DNA of 20,179 nt from Monoraphidium neglectum (lineage: Eukaryota; Chlorophyta; Chlorophyceae; Sphaeropleales; Selenastraceae), in NCBI RefSeq assembly GCF_000611645.1, contig NW_014012824.1, positions 1 through 20,179 on the forward strand. Direction: 5' to 3'. Below the pieces are notes generated by a model that saw nothing but the letters and a program-made list of their open reading frames with translations, was not told the DNA's origin and searched no databases. Below are positions 1 to 9,292 of the stretch, piece by piece (the first letter of the stretch is position 1; each line of letters begins with the position of its first letter). The translations under genes were made by a program, and so were the position numbers.

Positions 1-368
1 GGGCGGGTGGGTGATGAGCTGGAGTGAAGGTGTCACGAGTGTGGGACGACGGCAGGAGGTTGGCGGGGACGCAGGCCAGTTTGGGGAAGGGGTGTTTACG
101 ACGTGCACGCTGGGGTTGGGGCTGTGCCGCTGCCACTGTCACTGTCGCTGCCGCGGGTGGACGATGTGGCCCGCGGCGTGGGAGGGACCGCACGGGAGCG
201 GAGAGGGCGGCTTAGGCATGCTGGATTCAGGGGGATCAGGGTTGGGGGTCAGGGCGTGACCGCACCGGGGTGCCGTACACACGGCCGTGCATGCATGCGG
301 CGCGCGAGCGCGACGCTGGAGCCGCCCACCAGCCCCCACCCGCACACCCCCGTGAGCCCCGCGCGCAC
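1..368 (-). other. Intron of the RNA-binding protein gene, running off the left edge
   Basis: After the exon ending at 369 (GAGGG followed by donor GTGCGC) I find no stretch on the minus strand that continues a quasi-RRM. The remainder of the domain must therefore lie beyond position 1, or in a small exon I could not recognise. The stretch is GC-rich, with C-rich tracts on the minus strand and no clear acceptor followed by coding sequence. Confidence 0.55.
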
Positions 369-1094
369 CCCTCAAAAAAGTTGAAGATGTCGAGCGGCGT
401 CGCGCGGAACGGCAGCCCCCTGATCTTGACCGTCTTTGACTCGGTGCCGATGACCATGACAGGCGCCTGCCCGCCCGGACTGCCGGACTGCCCGACCATG
501 AGGCGGCCCGCCGCGGCGTAGCCGTTCTGATGCGGCCCCGCCGGCGCCGGCGCGGCGCACGCCATGATGTGGGCGCCGGCCGGCGCGAGTACGGCGCCCT
601 GGGGTAATCCCAGGTGCTGCTGCTGCTGCTGGTGGTGCTGGTGGTTGTGCTGGTGCTGACTGTGCTGCTGCTGCTGATGATGACTAATCTGCTGCTGATG
701 ACCAATCTGCTGCTGCTGCATGTGCTGCTGCTGCACGCCGCGGGGCGTGCCGCCGAGGGTCATGCCGCCAAGCTGGTAGGCCAGCGCCATGTGGGGCGGG
801 GCCATCTGCACCTGGTGCAGCCTGCGGTTGGGGGGCCGAAAAGGGGGGTGGGGCACGGCCATGAATACAGGCGCGGCGGACGCCAGGGCGGCGCCAGAGA
901 GCGCGGGGCGGCCCACACAGCCGGCGTGGCCCCAGAGCGCCGGCTGCTGCTCGAAAGGCGCGCCGTCCGAATGCGCCGGGTCCAGCGTGTGCGCAAGCCA
1001 CGCACATGCGCGAGCACGCCCACACACACGTATACACAAGAACACACAATTGCATACAAACAACAAGACCCATGCGCGCACGCATGTACGCATA

Positions 1095-1130
<36 letters not shown>

Positions 1131-3622
1131 CCCCAGTCCGTCGCCTGCACCCCGCGCCACCCACCCGATCGGCGCCCCGGCCATCGCAATCTGCAGCCCG
1201 TCCTGCGACACCACCTGCGCCACCTGCACGCCCCCGCCGCCGCCGGCCATCGGCTGCGCCAACTGCAGCGCGGCCACGCCGTTAGGCCCGATCTGCACGT
1301 ACTGCGGCGCCATGGTCACGCCCAGGGGCATGGAAATCGGGATGCCCGCAACACCCATCACCGCGTTGCCGCCGCCGCCGGCGTTGCTGACCGGGACGCC
1401 GGACCCGGCGTGACCCAGGTGTATCCCGCCGCCGCCGTTGGGCTGCTGGGGGTAGGGCTGGAATTCCACCAGGCGCTGCTGCTGCTGCAGCTGCGGCTGC
1501 TGCTGGTGCGGCTGCTGGTGCTGCTGCTGGAGCTGCTGCGGCACCACATGCTGCACCGCCTGCACGCCGCCGCGCGCCATCTGCGAGAGGGCGTCTATCT
1601 GGGCGCCGTACGCGGCGTGCGGGTGCTGCTGCAGGTGTGGCAGCTGCACTGCGCCGCGCTGCGCAAAGTGGTCAAAGGGGCTGCTGAGGGCGGGGCCGCC
1701 GTGCATGAAGTGCAGCCCGGGGGCGGCCTGCTGCTGCTGCTGCTGCTGCTGGAAGCGGCTGCGGCGGTGGGCGTTGCCGGGGATCGCGATCGTGCCCAGT
1801 CTGACCTGCGGCGGGGGGAGGGGCAGGGGGTTGTATGGGTGGCCGCGCCCGCTGGTGCCGCCTGCCGCCGTACAGCGCGCTCGACTGTGGTGTCGCAGGC
1901 GCCGAGGCTGGTCTTCCCGGGTGCGCCACAGCCCCTGCGCCGCTGGCTGGGTGTGAGTGACCCCTGAGAGCCACGCCAATGTGCGCCGGCGCCACGTCGT
2001 GCACGGCGTGCTCCAACCAAAATCACACCCCCGGCGGGAAGCGTCGTTCGGCACACACTGCGCCCCATGCCGCGCCACCCCTTCCGCGCCGTTTGCGCAT
2101 GCGCTGCGGCGAGCTACGAAGCCTGAGGCTGCGACTACATGCGTTCGCGGCCCATTCCGGAGTGAATCCAACCCCAACGCATGCGTGCCATCCCCTGCCG
2201 CCCACCGGTCCCCCCCAAAAGCCCCCCGCACCTGCTCCAGCATTTCCTGTTTTGGCACGTGCAGCAGCCGCACGTAGCGTTCCCCTATGAAGGCCCCGTT
2301 CTTGGACATGGCCTGCCCAAACAGCAAACAGTGCACACCAATTTAAGCATCGTCCCTGCGTCAGGAGTTGTCGCCGCCCGGTGTGTGGCGGGGCCGCGCC
2401 TGCCAAGCGCGCGCGCCGGGTTGCGAAAAGGCCGGTCAGGGGCGGGGGCGGGCCCAGGGCGCCGCCGCCTCAACTCCTGGTGACCCACCTGCAGGGCCTC
2501 GTCCCGCGTGGCAAACTCAGCAAAGGCCTGCCGAAGCCAAGGGGCGCGGCGGCGTGGGCGCAGGCGGCGGGCGGGGCGGTTGGCGCATGACGGTATGAGG
2601 GTCGCCGCTTGGCTTGGCTGGGCTGGCCGCTGCCACAGCCGAGGCCCGGCTCGGACCCACCCGAGGTCGTGACGGCCCACGACGCGCGTCAGAGGCGCCA
2701 ACCATTATGCGGGCGGCGCGCTGCGCAGCGCCGCTGCAATCGGCGCAAGTCGGCCCCGCTCACCAGGCCGCTGGGCCGGCCGTCCGGCTCATATACGAAT
2801 GCGACCTCCTTGACCTGTTTGTGGGGGCAACATCAATGATGGTTTGCATGGCACGCGGCGTGACGAGGCCATGGCTGGGGCTGCAGATGGAGTGTGTGAA
2901 GCAGCCCGCAAGGACGCACGCCAGCTGGCGGCGCCCCGCTTTGCCGGCGGGCAGCCCGCGGCCCCGGCGGAGGCGCCCGGCCTCGCTCAAGCCGCGGCCG
3001 GCGCCCCGCTGCCGGTGACTTCGCCGCCGATGAGCGTGATGCTGGTGGGGCATGGCAGCCGCAGCAGCAGCCGCACCGCCCGCAGGCACCTGGCGGTTCC
3101 TGCCTTGCGCTAGCCCAATCCATCCCGCCTCAAACCGCGCACGCGCTGTTTCGGTCGCCATTGTTGTGCATGCCCGGGCCCTGGCCACCACGGAATCCCA
3201 ACCGCCTCACCGTGTAGCCGGCGAAAAACTCCCTGATGGCGCTCTCCCCTGCGCTGTAAGGCAAGCCTGCCACGCCGGCAGGGCGGGGCAGCCAGCCGGC
3301 GGAAGAGAAATTCAGTGCCGCAATCGCGCTCCTGTCATCCTGCCTGATGCAGCATGCGGACGTTGCTGCTGCTACTGCCCCACAGGCCCCAGCAACCGCA
3401 TGCACGCTAATGGCAATCACCTTTGAGCTTCAAGACACACGATTCAGCCCCTGGCACGTCGTCTAGGGGGAGAGGTGACCGATCCGGTGCACCCGCTACC
3501 AGGTCGGGGACCGCTCCTAACGAAGACGCTGAAGATAGAGCCCCACCAGGACCACTACATGGTTCCCCAAGAAGCGCATCAGGGGCCGGGGCGATGCCCT
3601 CGGCTGCCTGTAAGGAGATCAT
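369..3622 (-). CDS. Quasi-RRM RNA-binding protein, hnRNP F/H-ESRP type (5' part, 3' end outside window)
   Basis: Seven exons join in phase on the minus strand: 3622-3421, 3266-3211, 2814-2764, 2527-2489, 2312-2232, 1805-1161 and 949-369. All the introns are GT-AG. The first five junctions are exact; the 1161/949 junction is my best guess. Residues about 60-143 form one quasi-RRM, with RNP2-like VLKLKGLPYSA, RNP1-like GLAFAEFATRDEA and the closing IGERYVRLLHV. Residues 144 to about 525 are a Gln/His/Pro/Gly-rich linker. A second quasi-RRM begins with KTVKIRGLPFRATPLDIFNFFEG and is cut by an intron that runs off the left edge. In this family such domains bind G-tracts or GU-rich RNA and control splicing; that role is inferred here. 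The start at 3622 is the first ATG of the frame and gives an acidic, Ala/Pro-rich N-terminus without a transit peptide, suggesting a nuclear or cytosolic protein. Confidence 0.88.
612..735 (-). repeat. Coding CAG/CAC repeat (poly-Gln/His)
   Basis: CTG-rich on the plus strand, so CAG-rich in the sense of the gene. It encodes a run dominated by Gln and His with interspersed Met, Ile, Ser and Asn. It lies in the linker just before the second quasi-RRM. A second pure run of eight Gln codons lies at about 1730-1753, and a mixed Gln/Pro/Leu tract at about 1478-1555. Confidence 0.9.
1096..1129. repeat. (CA)17 microsatellite in an intron
   Basis: Seventeen uninterrupted CA units, preceded by degenerate CACACA and GTATAC sequence from about 1020. 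It lies in the intron between the two large exons of the RNA-binding protein gene, as a GT tract in the transcript. Confidence 0.97.
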
Positions 3623-4217
3623 TTGTCCCCCCGTGTCAGTTCATATGTGGTCCCTGCCGACAAAATAGCTTAATGTCAATATCACCTTCCACCAGACCCC
3701 ACGCTAGTGTTACCGGCGGCCGGCGTGGGATCCCCATGTGCTGCACTGGGCCGGCAGTGATCGGCGGGTGACCAGTGACGCCATGATGGGCATAACCGGC
3801 ACCCGAAGATTTGGTCCAGCGTAGCAAGGGATGCTGCTACCTGAAGCGCTTACGCTTGCCATATTTACCGCTGGTTGGCCGCGCAATCGAGCGCGGCCGC
3901 TCGACGCCAGCCACTCGCCCTGCCGCAAGGGATCGACGCCTGTTATCAAATTACACGCCTCCAAGCCACATGCAGCGTCTGGCGCTCCGCGGCCCAAACA
4001 AGGTCGACGCGTCACGGCTTCAAGCACTGCTGCCGAGCTGGGGGACCACCTTGCTTGCTCCATGACAGCGGTAACGGCGTGCCGTCCGCGCCCGGAACCA
4101 ATTACTCATCTCGCCGGACGCGCGACCAACCGACCGGGAAGCATGCCAGCTTCACGCCCCAAACCCCCCATCGCCGATTCTCGCAATTCGACGTCCGTGG
4201 CCAGGGGATTGCAGGCT
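3623..4217. other. Intergenic: 3' flank of the rhodanese gene and upstream region of the RNA-binding protein gene
   Basis: Both flanking genes read leftward. The part nearest 4217 should be the 3' UTR of the rhodanese-like gene, ending soon after the TGTAA at 3955-3951. The remaining roughly 300 bases up to 3622 should hold the promoter and 5' UTR of the RNA-binding protein gene. No TATA box is obvious and no coding exon is supported. Confidence 0.6.
3951..3955 (-). terminator. TGTAA poly(A) signal of the rhodanese-like gene
   Basis: TTACA on the plus strand reads TGTAA on the minus strand, 263 bases after the stop codon of the rhodanese-like gene. TGTAA is the standard poly(A) signal in chlorophyte nuclear genes. 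The assignment rests on position and motif only. Confidence 0.55.
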
Positions 4218-5986
4218 TCACTTGGGCAGCTCCTGTCCCTTGTCCAGGCCCTTGGCCCACCGAGCAGCAACCAGGTTGCCGCCCTCGTCGTAACTTTCGG
4301 CTACGCCCGGGATGTTGAGGCCGGACTTCAGCGCCTCCTGCCAACAGCAACGCCGCGGGCGGCAGGCGCGAGAACGCGACGTCGCCATGAGTTTGGGGCG
4401 CCGATGCTGCGCCGTGTGCTGCGCGTGGGACGCACCCGGGCAGGCCCCGTAACCGCGGCGCAGTTGATTACGCGACGAAGCAATCCTCCAAATCGCGGCG
4501 ACCCTCTTGTCATGCAGATCGCAATCCCGCCAACGAAGAATCAGACTTGGATTTGCAGGCAGAATTCGAAGTGCAGTGCACCCGCACGGGTCTCCTGCCA
4601 TTCCACATCCGGCCTCTTGTGCGCCTTGGTCCCACTGTCGCACCCAATCTCCCACACACCAGTCACCCGACTCACCTTTCCAGTCGACACCCAGCGGCCA
4701 GCTGGCGGCCGCCGCTTACCGCTAGGGCTCCAGACCTGTTTCGTGGCGTGAGACAGGGGCACAAATAAGTTCAGTCTGGAGCGCACGCTAGCCCAGGCCG
4801 CCGCCTCTCAGGGGGCAGGCAAGTGTCTGTGGCTTGGCACCCTTCACATTGATTGGGGCAGCAACCTGGCAGCAATGCAGCAGCATAGACAGCAGCAACG
4901 CCGCCAAACACACCGCCGCCACCGCCACCCGCAGCTGCATCACTGGCTGCATGCTATCAACGGAGCCACAGCCAGCAGCCCCAGCAGCATCAGCACAACT
5001 GGGCGTGCATCACCCGCAACCACAGCAACATCCCCAGCCCGCGGCCCGCACCCTGTCATAGGCCTCGTAGCCGCCCTCCATCTTGACCACAGACGTGTAG
5101 CCCGCCTCCACCAGCGCCCCCACCGCGGCGTCCGCGTCGGCGCCACCTGATGTGCTGTTGATCAGCAACTTGGTGCCCTTCCCTGGGAACGCAGCGGTCA
5201 CCTGCGGGCGTTGGGCGCGGGGCGCGGCGGCGACGCGGCCGTCTAGTGCGGCAGGGTCTGCAGGGAACTCGTGCGGCAAGCGTGCGAGCAACCGCGCTCC
5301 GTGGGAACGCACGTGAGAGCGCCGAGTGGCCCGCGGCGGGGCCCTTGGATGTGGCAAGGGCCCGGGAATGAGCCGCGCTGCGCTGGCCGGTCACCTTGGC
5401 GGCAAAGGCGGGGCCCTCCTGCCATGGAATGTTGGTGCTGCAGCGGGCCGGCTTCGTTATGCGGCTGGACTCGAACTCCCCAGGGGCCCTGCGGCAGGCA
5501 CGGCAGCATTGCAGACGCAGGGGCGGCAGCCCAGGCCCGGGCTCTGTGTGGGGACGGAGGCCTGCACGTCGCCTTGCACCACAGCCCACAGAGGGCTGCT
5601 GCCCTCCCCTCCTTTGCTCGTACTGCTGCACGCTGGTCCCTCATTTGATCCCTTTGCTGTTCAACGCCCATGTCCAATGCCGCGGCCCGCTGTCACCTGA
5701 TGTCCAGCACTTTGTAGCCTTCCCTATCCAGCAGCACCTTGGTGCGCTCCACATCCGCTGCTCCCACGCCGCCTGCTGTGCTGCTATCTCCCACTGCTGC
5801 TGGCGCAACGAACACGGCGCGTTGGCGGGCATGGCGCATAGGCCGTGCGAGCACGCTGCGCCGCTCGGCGAACGCTGTGCTGCTGCGAATTGCGCTCTGC
5901 GCTGCTGCAATGGGCGTTCGCCAGCTATGCGTGGTTACATTCGCGTGTTCTCGCAAGCGAATCGAGCCTCCTCTTCGCGACAACAT
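4218..5986 (-). CDS. Plastid-targeted rhodanese-like protein lacking the catalytic cysteine
   Basis: Five exons join in phase on the minus strand: 5986-5697, 5488-5395, 5201-5052, 4735-4676 and 4337-4218, giving 237 residues. Residues 1 to about 62 are rich in Arg, Ser and Ala with almost no acidic residues, like a chloroplast transit peptide. The rhodanese fold follows: EGYKVLDIRAPGEFESSRITK (about 89-109), then a NIP motif, then KLLINSTSGGADADAAVGAL and GYTSVVKMEGGYEAYDR, ending near 178. The active-site loop, normally C-x-x-G-x-R, reads S-T-S-G-G-A: Ser144 stands where Cys is expected and the basic residue is missing. The domain is therefore probably not a sulfurtransferase and may bind a partner or ligand. 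The last 59 residues form an Arg/Pro-rich tail (VWSPSGKRRPPAGRW and beyond). A start at 6031 is also open in the same frame; I prefer 5986 for its GCC-ATG context and typical transit peptide. Confidence 0.88.
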
Positions 5987-7290
5987 GGCCTCGTACACCT
6001 CGAGCAGATCGTTAGAGCAAGCAGGTGACACTGACAGGTCAGAGCAAAGAAATTTATTGTGACAATTACATTGCAGCGCGGTTCACCTCCTCGGCGCTCA
6101 CGTCAGGTGACAGTGTTCCTGTTGGTCAACACGTCCCCTGCAATTTGTGATTGGCTATCAGAACAGCTTACTGATGGCTGCCTTTTGTGATGGACGCAGG
6201 CGGGCAGGGATACCCCACTTGCTTTGTGCACACTGCTGCATGCCACATTTGCCGTGGGGGTGTCTATGGTGGTGTGCTCCTGCAGTCACCACAGAGAGCG
6301 GTAATGGCGTGCTCCATACATCATGCATGCGACTTGGGTGATTTCTCTCCTGTGGATTTAATTCGCTCTACTGATGGCAAATCAAGACATGCAAGGGGGC
6401 AAAGCAAGCTCGACAGTGCGGCTGATGGTACCCACTCGCCCCTTTTGACACACGGTAACTAAATCCTTGTGGCCTACGTCCAGGTCGCAGGTCCAAGCGC
6501 CGCGCTGGCATCCCCAACCGACTGCTGCTCTCACCTTTCTCAGTGCCACCAGTTCAGATGTGACGTGTTTTCGGTGCGCGCGCCTGGAACGCGCCTGGAA
6601 TCCTGTCATTGGCACGCTCACTCGATGTGGCCCGCTGCCTGGCAATTGGCTGGAGCCCCCTGCCCTTGTGACCGGGTGCTTGCATCGCGCCTGGATGCAC
6701 AGCCAGCCCTGCTGCTGCAGTGCCATGTGTGCTCTCAACATGGCCGCAGCTGTCAAGCGTTGCAAGCTTGACAAACCCTGATGCCACAAGCCGCGCTTTG
6801 TGTCGCTGAGGGACCAACTTCATACGTTGAGTTTGCAGCTGGCCGTGCTGGACGGGACCTGGCGTCCCGGCGCAACGCCGACCCAGGCCGTCCCCTTCAA
6901 ACACCCAACACTCAAACCTATTTGCGACCCCTCTTGGCCCCCGCGCGCCTCTCCCCGCCAGTATTTAACTCTCGGGGCCCCCCGTCGTCCGAAATGACAT
7001 GTCCACATGGAGGTTACAGCACAGGTGCAGCAGCTGCTGGCTGGGCCCCACCGCCACCGCACTTGCGCCATGGCCGTCGCCGTCGCTGCTGCTCCGGGTG
7101 CATGTCCTGCCGCCGCGTCAGCCGGCCCTCCCGATACGCCGGCCCGCTGCTGCTCGCAGCAGCCGCCCGCCCGTGCACCCAGGCAACGCGGCTGCCCTGA
7201 GCGCCCCGCGGCGCCTGCCAGCCTCCACGGCGCCGCGCCACAGGCGCCCTGCCGCCCCTGGCCCGCCTCCAAACGTGCCCAGCCACCGGC
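5987..7290. other. Intergenic: rhodanese upstream region and RPS9 3' flank
   Basis: Both flanking genes read leftward. RPS9 transcripts should end near 7000, soon after the TGTAA at 7018-7014. The rest, about 6000-6990, is less GC-rich than the exons and holds the upstream region of the rhodanese-like gene. Open frames on both strands here (for example 6789-6382 minus) show no recognisable domain and no convincing splice partners. A lone TGTAA on the minus strand at 6069-6065 is not explained by a known gene. Confidence 0.55.
7014..7018 (-). terminator. TGTAA poly(A) signal of RPS9
   Basis: TTACA on the plus strand, read as TGTAA on the minus strand, 273 bases after the RPS9 stop codon. This is almost the same spacing as for the rhodanese-like gene next door. 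Confidence 0.6.
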
Positions 7291-9292
7291 CTACTCGTCG
7301 TCCTCGGCGTCGCCGCCGCCGCCCTTGCTGCGCGCGTGGACAACAATGCAGTGTGGTGTGGTGCGGTACGGGTCGTGCAGGGCGGGGGTGAACGGTGGAC
7401 GCAGTCCCGAGGATGGGCACACATGCTTGCATGTGCGAAAGCATGTGTGAGGGGGCCGCTGACACCCACAAGACGAAGCAGCCAAGCATGTGATGCCTGC
7501 GCTGCACGCATTCCCCGCCACAAGCAAGCGACAGGGCCAGCCGCAGCGGCAAAACGGGCCACTTACGCGGCCTGGTGCTTCCTCTTCACACGGCCGGGGC
7601 GGCCGCCGCCGAAGGGCGAGGTGAGGCTGAAGTCGATGTGCTTCTGGCTGTCGACGCGCACCATGAACGAGGGGATGTTGACCACCTGCTTGCCCACCCT
7701 GGGGTTAATTGGGGAGCGGAGGAGGGGGAGGGGTGGTCAGAGGGTGGCATTGAGCCCTGTGAGCGCGATCAAGAAGCCTTAGGGGGCGAGGGGGTGAGGG
7801 CGTTGGTGGAAATGACTTTGCCTGAAAGTCATTTCTGGGCTGCCTTGTTGAGGCAGCTGCAGCATAGCTGCTGGTCAGTTCAGCGCGCTGCTGCTGCTGC
7901 TGCCATTGCCGCCGCCACAGCACCACCGCTGCTGCTGCCGCTGGTATCGACGCTAGTACCACTGCCGTCCGCTGCTGCGAATGCCGCCTGCAGCAGCAGG
8001 TGCTGCTGGAGCTGCTGCCGCTGCAACTGTTACAGGCATGGACCTTGCACACGCCGCAGCAAACCAGGCCCTGCAGCATCCTGTAGTGTCGCCGCTGAAG
8101 CACCAGCGGTTGCTGAGTGCACCGCCAGCTGCGTTGCAGCGCACGCGCGGCTGCTGAGCGCCCGCCACCATCCCTGCAGGCCTGCTGCTGCTACTGCTGC
8201 CACTGCTGCTGCCGTCACAACAGCAGCACCGGCCACAGCAGCCAGTTGCCAAGCCCTGCAAGCCTCCACTGCAAGCCTTCCATCACGAGCCCATGACCTT
8301 TCAACACGCCTGCTGCGCCTGTCGCAGCCGCCATCTTCACCGCCCGGCACCGCCACACACACGCTGGAACCTTGCGCCTCCCGCCCCACTCCGCGCCCCG
8401 GCGCCCCACCTGATGTGGCGCTGGCGGATCAGCACGCGCGCGTGGTGGATCGACTTGGCGAGCCCCTGCTTGAACACGAGCGTCTGCAGGCGGCGCTCGA
8501 GGAAGTCCTGCGGCGAGAGCGCCAGCACGTAATCCAGCTTGTCCTGCGTCTCGTTGAGCAGGCCATACTTGTACATGCGGCGCATCAGCGCGTTGCCCTC
8601 GAAGATGCGCTTCGGGTCCTTGTCCTCCAGCGTCAGCAGCACGCGCGCCGCCTTGCGGATCTTGGACAGCACCATCTGCACGCGCCACAGCTCGCGCTTG
8701 TTGCGCAGGCCGTACTCGCCGACGAGCTTCAGCTCCGCGTCGAGGCGCTCCTTCTCGAAGGGGCGCCGCGGCTTCTTGAAGGTCTTGCCATCTGAGGGGA
8801 CACAGCAAGGCGCGGCCGAGGTGATTGATGTGAGGGGCCGGCAACAAGCCCTGCCGACGGTGGGGCTGCAGCAGGTGCCTTGCTGAGTACCGCCATGTGG
8901 TGGACCGGTTCGCGCGCAGCAACCGCGGCGGTGCAGCGGCCGCAGCGCTGCAGCGGCCGCGAGTGCATCACTCGCCATCACACCCCGCAGCGGGGACGCT
9001 GCCGAACCACCTATGCAGAGACTGCGTAGCAGCCTTATGCTGCATTCTGAAAGCGCTGACGGCCGGAAAGCATCACGGCGTGCTGCTTTGCGAAGCCGCC
9101 GATCTCTTCTTCCGGCCAGAGGCCCCGCTGCCCCACCACGACGACTACACTCTACAGCAAGTTCAACGCCTAGAATTCTTAACCAGCTGCCAAGGGGCAC
9201 TGGTTTTGAACGTCCTCACTGCCACCCTCCCGCGCGTCCCGTAACGAGCACGCGCGACGCTCACAGGACCGGTAGAATCCTATCTTCGGCAT
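7291..9292 (-). CDS. RPS9: 40S ribosomal protein S9 (uS4), complete
   Basis: Four exons on the minus strand join in phase: 9292-9265, 8791-8410, 7698-7567 and 7327-7291, giving 192 residues, the normal length for eukaryotic uS4. The first exon is only 28 bases (MPKIGFYRS plus one base) and continues as [20 protein letters not shown], matching the plant-type N-terminus. The second holds the body ([46 protein letters not shown]) and the first part of the S4 RNA-binding domain ([22 protein letters not shown]). The third holds [20 protein letters not shown] and the signature [18 protein letters not shown]. The last encodes a Gly-rich acidic tail, [10 protein letters not shown]. uS4 is an early-assembling protein of the small cytosolic subunit that binds the 5' domain of 18S rRNA near the mRNA entry site. 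All splice sites are GT-AG. Confidence 0.97.
7699..8409 (-). repeat. CTG/CAG-rich RPS9 intron 2
   Basis: This 711-base intron is packed with short CTG/CAG clusters on both sides of its centre (about 7878-8232). It also contains the perfect hairpin at 7809-7835. Searching by eye for paired C and D boxes on the transcribed strand gave no convincing intronic snoRNA. Confidence 0.75.
7809..7835. repeat. Perfect 11-bp inverted repeat with 5-base loop
   Basis: The arms 7809-7819 (GAAATGACTTT) and 7825-7835 are exact reverse complements, separated by GCCTG. It lies in RPS9 intron 2, about 110 bases upstream of the 3' splice site in the direction of transcription. It is AT-richer than its surroundings. 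Confidence 0.9.

Noticed and set aside
236..1189. Single long minus-strand reading frame of 317 codons
   Set aside because: Only 369-949 is exon. The right-hand part runs through the CA repeat and the left-hand part is intron after the GTGCGC donor.
789..1967. Plus-strand open frame of 392 codons
   Set aside because: It is the antisense shadow of the Gln-rich exons, created by the GC-rich, CAG-biased composition, and has no recognisable domain.
5463..5486. tRNA T-loop-like GAGTTCGAGTCC on the minus strand
   Set aside because: It lies inside rhodanese exon 2 and encodes GEFESS; no acceptor, D or anticodon arms can be drawn.
7575..8795. Plus-strand open frame of 406 codons
   Set aside because: It lies antisense to RPS9 exons 2 and 3 and runs straight through the RPS9 intron.
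7699..9264. Intronic C/D box snoRNA in the RPS9 introns
   Set aside because: Ribosomal protein introns often host snoRNAs, but I could not find a paired RTGATGA and CTGA at suitable distance on the transcribed strand.
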